Shown here: positions 17,309-24,881 of the stretch, piece after piece | Layout of the letters: each line of letters begins with the position of its first letter | Numbering within the stretch: position 1 is the stretch's first letter | Assembly: GCA_900550475.1 (NCBI GenBank) | Contig: URSA01000003.1 | Coordinates: 1 to 64,000 of the forward strand | DNA length: 64,000 nt | Reading direction: 5' to 3' | Source of the DNA: an uncultured Lachnospiraceae bacterium | GTDB lineage: Bacteria; Bacillota; Clostridia; Lachnospirales; Lachnospiraceae | Notes under the pieces: generated by a model | What the model was told of the DNA's origin: nothing | What the model saw: only the letters and a program-made list of their open reading frames with translations | Database searches by the model: none | Position numbers and translations under genes: made by a program

Positions 17309-18367
17309 ATGCAGACAGGAAACAGTATCGCCATTCCGGCGATTTTGAAAGTGGGAAGCAAGACCCTTGACCAGATCGGAAACTATCTGAAGGAGGAGGG
17401 GCTTGACCGGGTTGTCATTTATTTCGGAAACGGACTGATCGATATGTTCGGCATGAAGGTGATGGAATCGCTGAAGGAGGCGGGTGTCTCCGTGCTGGAA
17501 TACCGGGAGCTGGATACGGTGTGTATCGACGACATCATCACGCTGGCGTTCGGGCTGCCCAACCATGTGAAGGCGGTGGTGTCCATCGGCGGAGGCAAGG
17601 TGATCGACGCCGGAAAGTACGCGGCGTTTTTGCGCAAGCTGCCCTTCATCAGCGTGCCGACCTCAAGCTCCAGCGACGGGTTCTCCAGCGCCAGCGCGTC
17701 CCTGATCGTGGACGGGAGAAGGACTTCCGTTCCGGCGAGACTGGCGTACGGCATTATCGTGGATACCCGGGTGATCCGCACGGCACCCGAAAAATTTATC
17801 TACTCCGGCATCGGGGACATGCTCTCCAAGATCACCGCCATCTATGACTGGCTGTACGAGGGAGCCTGCGGGGTCAGCGTACCCAATGATTTTGCCATTA
17901 TGATTGCAAAGAAGGCGGTCAACAGCTTTGTGCGGACGCCCTTTGAGACGATCAAGGACGATCTCTTCTTAAAGGAGCTTCTGGACTCCCTTGCCATGAG
18001 CGGCATCGCCAATGAGATTGCGGGGAGCAGCGCGCCCACAAGCGGAAGCGAGCATTTGATTTCCCATGCCCTTGACAAGATTCTGGAGGTACCGCAGCTT
18101 CACGGGGTGCAGGTGGGCATCGCAACCTACATTATGAGCAAGGTGCAGAATCACAGATATGTGCGTGTCAATACGGTGCTGACCGAGACCGGCTTCTGGA
18201 AGTATGCGGCGGGACTTCAGATGCGGCGTGAGGATTTTTACAAGGCAATCGACATGGCGCCCTCCATCAAGCCCTTCCGCCATACCTATCTGCATGAGGA
18301 AAAATACCGCGAGGCGGCAAAGCAGATTGTGGCGGCAGATCCGGTATTGCAGGAGGTACTGTCATGA
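17309..18367 (+). CDS. Iron-containing alcohol dehydrogenase family protein, glycerol-1-phosphate dehydrogenase-like
   Basis: 352 residues of the AraM/EgsA branch. Visible marks are the NAD-binding glycine segment VVSIGGGKVIDAGKY (about 90-104), the PTSSSSDGFSSASAS loop at about 115-130, and the metal-site helix with SGSEHLISHALD at about 247-258. Relatives reduce dihydroxyacetone phosphate to sn-glycerol-1-phosphate with NAD(P)H and a zinc or nickel ion. The start ATG 17309 has GGAGG upstream. Its stop overlaps the beta-mannosidase start (ATGA), so the two are probably co-translated, an odd pairing. It could be a polyol or sugar dehydrogenase of the same fold. Confidence 0.8.
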   Translation: MQTGNSIAIPAILKVGSKTLDQIGNYLKEEGLDRVVIYFGNGLIDMFGMKVMESLKEAGVSVLEYRELDTVCIDDIITLAFGLPNHVKAVVSIGGGKVIDAGKYAAFLRKLPFISVPTSSSSDGFSSASASLIVDGRRTSVPARLAYGIIVDTRVIRTAPEKFIYSGIGDMLSKITAIYDWLYEGACGVSVPNDFAIMIAKKAVNSFVRTPFETIKDDLFLKELLDSLAMSGIANEIAGSSAPTSGSEHLISHALDKILEVPQLHGVQVGIATYIMSKVQNHRYVRVNTVLTETGFWKYAAGLQMRREDFYKAIDMAPSIKPFRHTYLHEEKYREAAKQIVAADPVLQEVLS

Positions 18368-20835
18368 AAAATTACAGCCTGAACGGCAGCTGGCTTTTTA
18401 AAGCCGAAGAGGAGACGGAATTTCAGATTCCCCGGGAGTTTGTGGAGGCGACTGTGCCCGGCACCGTCATGGGAATCTGCTTTGAGAAAGGTCTGATCCC
18501 GGATCCCTTTTATCGAGAGAACGAGCTTACCGTGCTGCCGCTTTTTGACCATGATTATACCTTTGAAAAGCATTTTACGGTGACGGAAGAGATGCGTGCC
18601 CATGACCTGACAGAGCTGGTGTTTCACGGAATTGACACACTGGCGGACATCTTTTTGAACGGAGCGCTTTTGGGAAGCGTGAACAATATGCACAGGGAAT
18701 ACCGCTATGATGTGACGGATGCGCTCCTTTTGGGAGAGAACTGTCTGCGGGTGGAGCTTCATTCGCCTGTGCGCTACATAAAGGAAGAGAACAAAAAGGT
18801 CTTTGCGGGCGGTGTGTCGGATGGCATGGAAGGCTATCCGCACCTGCGAAAGGCACACTGCATGTTCGGATGGGACTGGGGCCCCAGACTGCCGGATATG
18901 GGAATTTTCCGGGGTGTGGAGCTTGTGGGGACGGACACGGCGGCGCTTGAGCAGGTCTATGTGACACAGGAGCATGACGGGAGCGGTGCGGTGCGCCTTT
19001 CGGTGAAAACCGCATGTAAGGTGACAAAAAGGGCAGAGGAGCGCGGACAGGAGTACCTCTGCGTTACGGCAAAGGCGGTTTCCCCGGACGGCAAAGCCTA
19101 TGGGATGGAGCCGGACGGAAGCATCCTGATCGCGGATCCCAAGCTCTGGTGGCCAAATGGGTACGGCGAGCAGCCTCTTTATACGGTGCAGGTGACCCTT
19201 GCGGACGAGGCAGGAAATGTGCTGGATATCTGGGAGAGAAGGATCGGACTGAGAACCATGACCATGGACACCGGGAAGGACGAGTGGGGAAACCGGTTTG
19301 CCCACTGTGTCAACGGACTGGATATTTTTGCCATGGGCGCGGATTATATCCCGGAGGACAGCTTTCTTTCAAGGTGCAGCAGGGAGCGCACCGAGCGCTT
19401 GCTACGGGACTGCGTGGCTGCCAATTACAACAGCATCCGGGTGTGGGGCGGCGGCTACTACCCCGACGATTATTTTTACGATCTCTGCGATGAGCTGGGA
19501 CTTGTGGTGTGGCAGGACTTTATGTTTGCCTGCTCCTCCTATGAGCTGAATGATGATTTTGACGAAAATATCAGGGAAGAGCTCAGACAGAATATCCGGA
19601 GGATCAGACACCACGCCAGTCTGGGCCTGTGGTGCGGCAATAACGAGATGGAAACCCAGACGCTGGACGGCTGCTGGAGACCCTCCGCAAAGCAGAAATG
19701 CGATTACATCAAGATTTTTGAATACATCATTCCGCAGGTTGTGAAGGAGGAGGATCCCGCCACCTTTTACTGGCCGTCCTCACCCTCCTCGGGCGGCAGC
19801 TTCGACAACCCGTGGGATGAGAACAGAGGGGACACCCACTATTGGGATGTATGGCATGGAAGCAAGCCCTTTACCGCATACAGAAGCTACTTTTTCAGGT
19901 ATCTGTCGGAGTTCGGCTTCCAGTCTTTCCCCTGCCTTAAAACAGTGGAGAGCTTTACGGAGCCGAGGGACCGGAACATCTTTTCCCGCGTGATGGAGAT
20001 GCACCAGCGAAACAGGGCGGCAAACGGAAAGATTCTGGATTACCTTTCCCAGACCTACCTCTATCCCAAAGACTTTGACAGTCTGTTGTATGCCTCCCAG
20101 CTTTTGCAGGCGGAGGCAATCCGCTACGGCGTGGAGCATTTCAGACGGCATAGGGGAAGATGCATGGGCACCGTCGTATGGCAGCTAAACGACATCTGGC
20201 CGGTGGCGTCCTGGGCGAGCATTGACTACTACGGACGATGGAAGGCGCTGCATTATGCGGAGCGCAGAATGTTTGCTCCGGTGTTGCTCTCCTGCGAGGA
20301 GACAGGCGAGCTGACGGAGCGCCCCTTCTGTATTCAGGAGCGGGTAAAGCCCATGGAAAAGGCGATCCGCCTGCATGTGGCAAACGAGACGAGAGAGGCG
20401 CAGACCGGAACGGTGTACTGGGAGCTGCGCACCCCAGACGCGGGTATAATTGACCGGGGAAGTCAGAAAGTGACGGCACCGGCATTTGACGGGGTATGGC
20501 TTGACAAGATCGTGTTTGCACAGGCGGACGAGCTTCAGAATTATGTCAGCTTTCGGTTTGAACAGGATGGGGAAGTGATTTCACAGGGAACCGTGCTGTT
20601 CACGGCGCCCAAGCACTTTAAATTTGAGGATCCCGGTCTTTCATTCAGCGTATCGGGCAGGGAGATCACGGTGGCGGCAGCAGGCTACGCCAAGAGCGTG
20701 GAGATCGTGCCGAAGAACGGCGACGCCAGATTCTCGGACAATTTCTTTGACCTGAACGGGGACAGCAGGACGGTCACGGTGTCAGAGGGGGATGCCACGG
20801 AATTTGCGGTAAGGAGCGTCTACGATATGGCGTGA
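18364..20835 (+). CDS. GH2 beta-mannosidase
   Basis: An 823-residue cytoplasmic enzyme without signal peptide. The N-terminal jelly roll carries the beta-mannosidase-type opening (LNGSWLFKAEE, VPGTVMGICF, GIDTLADIFLN) and the HCMFGWDWGPRLPDMGI segment that separates mannosidases from galactosidases in GH2. The TIM barrel has the acid/base Glu428 in CGNNEME and the nucleophile Glu516 in SEFGFQS. It would release mannose from the non-reducing end of beta-1,4-mannobiose and mannooligosaccharides. It overlaps the upstream dehydrogenase gene by four bases and is followed by an esterase and two GH26 genes, which supports a mannan role. Confidence 0.93.
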   Translation: MKNYSLNGSWLFKAEEETEFQIPREFVEATVPGTVMGICFEKGLIPDPFYRENELTVLPLFDHDYTFEKHFTVTEEMRAHDLTELVFHGIDTLADIFLNGALLGSVNNMHREYRYDVTDALLLGENCLRVELHSPVRYIKEENKKVFAGGVSDGMEGYPHLRKAHCMFGWDWGPRLPDMGIFRGVELVGTDTAALEQVYVTQEHDGSGAVRLSVKTACKVTKRAEERGQEYLCVTAKAVSPDGKAYGMEPDGSILIADPKLWWPNGYGEQPLYTVQVTLADEAGNVLDIWERRIGLRTMTMDTGKDEWGNRFAHCVNGLDIFAMGADYIPEDSFLSRCSRERTERLLRDCVAANYNSIRVWGGGYYPDDYFYDLCDELGLVVWQDFMFACSSYELNDDFDENIREELRQNIRRIRHHASLGLWCGNNEMETQTLDGCWRPSAKQKCDYIKIFEYIIPQVVKEEDPATFYWPSSPSSGGSFDNPWDENRGDTHYWDVWHGSKPFTAYRSYFFRYLSEFGFQSFPCLKTVESFTEPRDRNIFSRVMEMHQRNRAANGKILDYLSQTYLYPKDFDSLLYASQLLQAEAIRYGVEHFRRHRGRCMGTVVWQLNDIWPVASWASIDYYGRWKALHYAERRMFAPVLLSCEETGELTERPFCIQERVKPMEKAIRLHVANETREAQTGTVYWELRTPDAGIIDRGSQKVTAPAFDGVWLDKIVFAQADELQNYVSFRFEQDGEVISQGTVLFTAPKHFKFEDPGLSFSVSGREITVAAAGYAKSVEIVPKNGDARFSDNFFDLNGDSRTVTVSEGDATEFAVRSVYDMA

Positions 20836-20873
20836 GACATCCGCACATACACAGAGAGGATGGATGAACGGAT

Positions 20874-22088
20874 ATGAAAAAAAGGATCATGGCGCTTTTG
20901 ATGGGTGTTCTGCTTCTTTCGGGCTGCGGCGGAGAGAAAGCGGGAGAGAAAATCGACGCAGCCGCGGTGCAGGCCTCTCTTTTGGCGGACTGTACCTACA
21001 TCACCGAAGAAATGTATGAGCAGGCGACGGCATTCCCGGAGGGAGACCTGACGCGGATTGCAGCAGCCATGCGGAAGGCGGAGGATGGCGGAGAGGTTAC
21101 GATCGGCGTGATCGGCGGTTCCATCACCCAGGGCTCCTCGGCGAGCAGTCAGGATAAGAACTATGCGTCACTTCTGAAAAAATGGTGGGAGAACAGCTTC
21201 CCGCAGGCAAAGATCACGCTGGTCAACGCCGGAGTGGGAGGAACCAGCTCCTATCTGGGCGTACACCGGGCGGAGGAGGATCTTTTATGTCAGGATCCCG
21301 ACTTTGTGGTGGTGGAGTTCTCCGTCAACGATGCCAACACCCCATTCTATAAAAAGAGCTACGACAATCTGGTGTACCGTATTCTGACACAGGACAATGC
21401 GCCGGGCGTACTGCTTTTGTTCATGACCATGGAGGACGGCACAAGCGCACAGGAAAACGATTCCATGATCGGCTTCCGGTACGGGCTCCCCATGATAAGC
21501 TACCGCAATGCGGTGATGTACGGCATGGAGCAGGGCTTGTTTGCGTGGAAGGATATTTCCCCGGACAACATTCACCCCAATGACAGGGGACACGCCATGG
21601 TGGGCGAGCTTTTGGAGGTCTGCCTCGGAGGCATACGGGCGCGGTTACAGGAGATTCCCGGGGAAAAGGCGGCATTTACAAAGCCTATCGTGACGAAGGA
21701 GGTTTACATGGATGCCGCCATCTTAAACCGTGAGGATCTGGAGCCGGTAAGCTGGGGCAGCTTTGCGGCGGAGGATGTGAGCAGCCGTTTCCCGGGAAAC
21801 TGGACGACCGCATCCGGCGAGGAAGGGATCGTGTTTGAGACCGAGGCGGCAAATATCGGCATCATGTACCAGAAGTACACGAACGGAACCGGCGGGCAGT
21901 ATGAGGTCTACGTGGACGGCGAGTACAGAGCCACATTGGACGCGGACTTTTCCGGCGGCTGGGGAAATTACGGGGAGACCGTGGAGGTCTTTTCCTCCGA
22001 TGAAAAGAAGGTAAGAAGGATCGAGATCAAAAGAAAAGAAGGCACCGCGGAGGGCGCCTTCAGTATCATGGGGCTTTTGGTTTCATAA
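20874..22088 (+). CDS. Surface SGNH acetylesterase lipoprotein, CE17-like
   Basis: 404 residues. A lipoprotein signal ends in LLLSGC (Cys about 18). The SGNH esterase domain has the nucleophile Ser83 in GGSITQGS, the Gly/Asn blocks NAGVGGTSS and SVNDANT, and the Asp/His pair in NIHPNDRGH (His234). After about 260 comes a beta-sandwich module that resembles the CBM35-type tail of the Roseburia mannan 2-O-acetylesterase CE17. It resembles the cytoplasmic paralogue at 45227. It probably removes acetyl groups from mannan at the cell surface. Its last 23 bases overlap the convergent GH26 gene. Confidence 0.83.
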   Translation: MKKRIMALLMGVLLLSGCGGEKAGEKIDAAAVQASLLADCTYITEEMYEQATAFPEGDLTRIAAAMRKAEDGGEVTIGVIGGSITQGSSASSQDKNYASLLKKWWENSFPQAKITLVNAGVGGTSSYLGVHRAEEDLLCQDPDFVVVEFSVNDANTPFYKKSYDNLVYRILTQDNAPGVLLLFMTMEDGTSAQENDSMIGFRYGLPMISYRNAVMYGMEQGLFAWKDISPDNIHPNDRGHAMVGELLEVCLGGIRARLQEIPGEKAAFTKPIVTKEVYMDAAILNREDLEPVSWGSFAAEDVSSRFPGNWTTASGEEGIVFETEAANIGIMYQKYTNGTGGQYEVYVDGEYRATLDADFSGGWGNYGETVEVFSSDEKKVRRIEIKRKEGTAEGAFSIMGLLVS

Positions 22089-22953
22089 AAGCCGGAAGAT
22101 CTTCCAGAGTGATCACATAAGGGTGGTTGTAGACATAGTGCAGATACTCAGGAGAGTTCTGCTCGTGGATGTGGATGGTGTGCCAGGTTAAAAACCAGCA
22201 CCATTCCACATGACGGTCGATCAGCAGCTGAGGGTCGGGGATCGGCCCGTTTTCATGGTGACAGACAGGCATTTGCTTGTCTGTTATTTTTTTGAGAAAG
22301 CGGTAGAGCTCCTCGTGGATCCCCTCCGTGTAGGCGTCTCCGCCGATGCAGTCCACATAGGCGTCCCCGGGATACCAGCCGTCGTGCATCTCATGGGAAT
22401 AGCCAAGCACCCAGATCAGATTGTCCAGATGATGCAGGTTGGTGAAGCGGTCATACATCAGTCTCCAGAGGGCGATGAACGGCTCGGGGCCACCCTTTCC
22501 CCACCAGAACCAGGCGCCGTCAAACTCATGGAGCGGACGCCAGAGAACGGGAATGTCCGCATCCCGCAGGACGGAAAGGGCGGCGGCAGCCGCGTCCAGA
22601 TTATCCAAAAGCCCCTGATAGAGGGCTGTTCCGGGGGTTAAAAGCTCCTTCATGTCCACGCTCTCCTGACTGGAGGGATAGCCCACGCCGTAGGGCGGGA
22701 TTCCCCAGTGCCAGCAGATGGAAACGATGCCGCCCCGGTCATGCCAGCTTTTTGCCCGGGCATTGACGCCCTCAAAGTCATTTTCTATGTAATCAAGTCC
22801 CAGAATGGCGGGCAGATGTCCGCTGCATTCAAAAATATGGGAAAGCTCGTCACCGTTTGTCTGGTCTCTGGGGCATTCCTGCTGGCCGGATAAAATGCCG
22901 ATGCCCTTCAGGGAGTTCAAAAACAGGTACAGGTTTTGTGCGGTCCGGTTCAT
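22066..22953 (-). CDS. Cytoplasmic GH26 beta-mannanase-like hydrolase
   Basis: 295 residues read on the minus strand. The ATG at 22953 is preferred over 22965 because the GGAG needed for initiation lies between them. There is no signal peptide. Retaining GH26 residues are present: acid/base Glu143 in WRPLHEFDG and nucleophile Glu234 in CHHENG, plus CWHWG and WVLGYS. An intracellular GH26 could trim imported mannooligosaccharides or act exo-wise, like mannobiohydrolases. It is the only minus-strand gene in the mannan region and is divergent from the main block across an AT-rich regulatory interval, so it may be co-regulated from there. Confidence 0.87.
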   Translation of the reverse strand: MNRTAQNLYLFLNSLKGIGILSGQQECPRDQTNGDELSHIFECSGHLPAILGLDYIENDFEGVNARAKSWHDRGGIVSICWHWGIPPYGVGYPSSQESVDMKELLTPGTALYQGLLDNLDAAAAALSVLRDADIPVLWRPLHEFDGAWFWWGKGGPEPFIALWRLMYDRFTNLHHLDNLIWVLGYSHEMHDGWYPGDAYVDCIGGDAYTEGIHEELYRFLKKITDKQMPVCHHENGPIPDPQLLIDRHVEWCWFLTWHTIHIHEQNSPEYLHYVYNHPYVITLEDLPAFMKPKAP

Positions 22954-23352
22954 AAAAATCTCCATTATTGATAAAATTTGTATATTACTGATTCAGCATA
23001 CCACAGGTCTGAGAAAAAGAAAAGTTAATTTAAGTTAAAAATCTAAATAAATTAACTTAACATAAACTTATCAAACGAAAAAAACAGAAAAAACAAAGGG
23101 AAATACCAAAAAATCAGTGTAAACAATAGCTACAACGAGTACAACAAAAGTGAAATAAAAATGCACAAAAAGGAAAAACAAATATTAGCTAAAATGACAA
23201 AATGCATAAAAACGGTTGCGGTTTTTATGCAATTATAGTAAGATTACTACATAAGCTAAAAAAACTTAAAGTTACTTAAAATTAAAATGCAGGAAGATAG
23301 CCAATTTCCTGCAAAAAGCGTTGCAATAAAGTGGCTTTGAATGAGGAGCATT
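22954..23352. promoter_or_regulatory. AT-rich divergent control region of the mannan genes with three inverted repeats
   Basis: This 399-base gap holds no gene. It contains TTAAGTTAA (23030-23038) facing TTAACTTAA (23052-23060). It also contains an 11-base perfect repeat, TGCATAAAAAC (23203-23213) facing GTTTTTATGCA (23221-23231). The third is TGCAGGAA (23288-23295) facing TTCCTGCA (23306-23313). A possible promoter, TTGCGG (23216) with TAAGAT (23239), would overlap the second repeat. It separates a leftward GH26 from the long rightward block, so these are the best operator candidates for the locus; the binding protein is unknown. Confidence 0.5.
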
Positions 23353-24858
23353 ATGAAGAAAGGCAGACAAATCCTTTGCATCGGACTGGCGGCAATGCTA
23401 GGTTCCGGTGCGGTCGGATGCGGTGGCGGCAAGGCAGTGAAAAGCGAATACATACCCGAGACGGTGGAAATTTACGAAGCGGAGGATGCGCTCTTTACGG
23501 GAAATGTGGGCAAGGCATCAGCCGTGCTTGCAGGGTTTTCGGGGAGCGGCTACGTGGAAGGCTTCCAGACGGACGGCGACAGCTGTACCTTTAAAATCCG
23601 GGTGCCTGAGGACGGGTTCTACGATCTCTCCTTTGTGAGCGCCAGCGGCGGAAATGAAAAATACAATTATGTATATGTAGATGGGGAGAAGATGGGGGAG
23701 GTAAAAACGGAGAGCAGGGACTTTGCGGACTCCATACTCACCCGGATCTACATGGCGGCGGGAGAGCATGAGGTGAAGATCTCCTCCTACTGGGGCTGGA
23801 TCTCGCTGGACTGCCTGAAGGTGCTTACCTCGGAGCCCATCGATTCTTCTGTTTATGATATCAAGGCGGGGCTTTCCAACCGGAACGCTTCGGATATTAC
23901 AAAGAGACTTTACAGTTATCTGCTGGATGTGTACGGCGAGAAATTCATTTCGGGACAGTACTGTGACACAGGACAGTACGGAAAAGAGTTCCAGATCGTG
24001 AAGGGCGAGACCGGAAAGACGCCGGCGGTTCTGGGGCTGGACTTCATCGAGTATACGCCCTCCAGGGTGGAGCACGGCAGTTCCGGCAAGGCGACCGGGC
24101 TTGCTATTGATTTCTGGAAGAACGGCGGCATCGTTACCTTCTGCTGGCATTGGAACGCACCGTCAAAGTATCTGACGGGAGAGTGGTACAGCGGATTCAG
24201 AACCTCCGCGACAAACATTGATCTGGCGAAAATCATGGACGGCGGGGACGAGGAAGGGTACGAGCTTCTGATGGCGGACATCGACGCCATAGCCAAGCAG
24301 TTACAAACCTTGCAGGACGCAGGCGTACCGGTACTGTGGAGACCGCTCCATGAGGCCAGCGGCGGATGGTTCTGGTGGGGAGCATCGGGGCCTGAGGCGT
24401 ACAAGAAACTCTACATATTATTATATGAAAAGCTTACCGAGGAGTACGGACTCAATAATCTGATCTGGCTCTGGAACGGACAGGACGCAGAGTGGTATCC
24501 CGGAGATGAATATGTGGACATCATCGGCGAGGACATTTATCCGGGCGAGCGGGTCTACACTTCACAGGCTTCTTCTTATTTAAATGCGGCTGAAAATTAC
24601 AGCACGGAGAAAAAGATGGTTTATCTGTCCGAGAACGGATGCCTGTTCGATCCCGAGCTTGCAAAGAGGGACGGTGCCATGTGGGGTATGTGGTGTACCT
24701 GGCAGGGTGAGTTCGTGGCGAAGGATGTTGCGATCTACTCGGTCAGCGAACAGTATACGGAAGCGGATATGATGAAACAGGTTTACGAGAATGAGGACGT
24801 GATCACACTGGAGGATCTGCCGGACTTCTCAACATACAAGATCCGCAGAGGATTATAA
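23353..24858 (+). CDS. Surface GH26 endo-beta-1,4-mannanase lipoprotein with N-terminal CBM35-like module
   Basis: 501 residues from ATG 23353, chosen over 23341 because GAGGAG (23343-23348) lies between them. A lipoprotein signal ends at GAVGC (Cys about 23). Residues about 35-160 form a carbohydrate-binding module (EIYEAEDALF, GSGYVEGF, HEVKISSYWGWISLDCLKV) of CBM35 type. The GH26 barrel follows, with acid/base Glu334 in RPLHEASGG and nucleophile Glu427 in YLSENG, CWHWN and WLWNGQD. It would cut polymeric mannan or glucomannan at the cell surface into importable oligosaccharides. It opens the 25-kb rightward block. Confidence 0.92.
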   Translation: MKKGRQILCIGLAAMLGSGAVGCGGGKAVKSEYIPETVEIYEAEDALFTGNVGKASAVLAGFSGSGYVEGFQTDGDSCTFKIRVPEDGFYDLSFVSASGGNEKYNYVYVDGEKMGEVKTESRDFADSILTRIYMAAGEHEVKISSYWGWISLDCLKVLTSEPIDSSVYDIKAGLSNRNASDITKRLYSYLLDVYGEKFISGQYCDTGQYGKEFQIVKGETGKTPAVLGLDFIEYTPSRVEHGSSGKATGLAIDFWKNGGIVTFCWHWNAPSKYLTGEWYSGFRTSATNIDLAKIMDGGDEEGYELLMADIDAIAKQLQTLQDAGVPVLWRPLHEASGGWFWWGASGPEAYKKLYILLYEKLTEEYGLNNLIWLWNGQDAEWYPGDEYVDIIGEDIYPGERVYTSQASSYLNAAENYSTEKKMVYLSENGCLFDPELAKRDGAMWGMWCTWQGEFVAKDVAIYSVSEQYTEADMMKQVYENEDVITLEDLPDFSTYKIRRGL

Positions 24859-24881
24859 AACAGAAAGAGAGAGGTAGGAAT

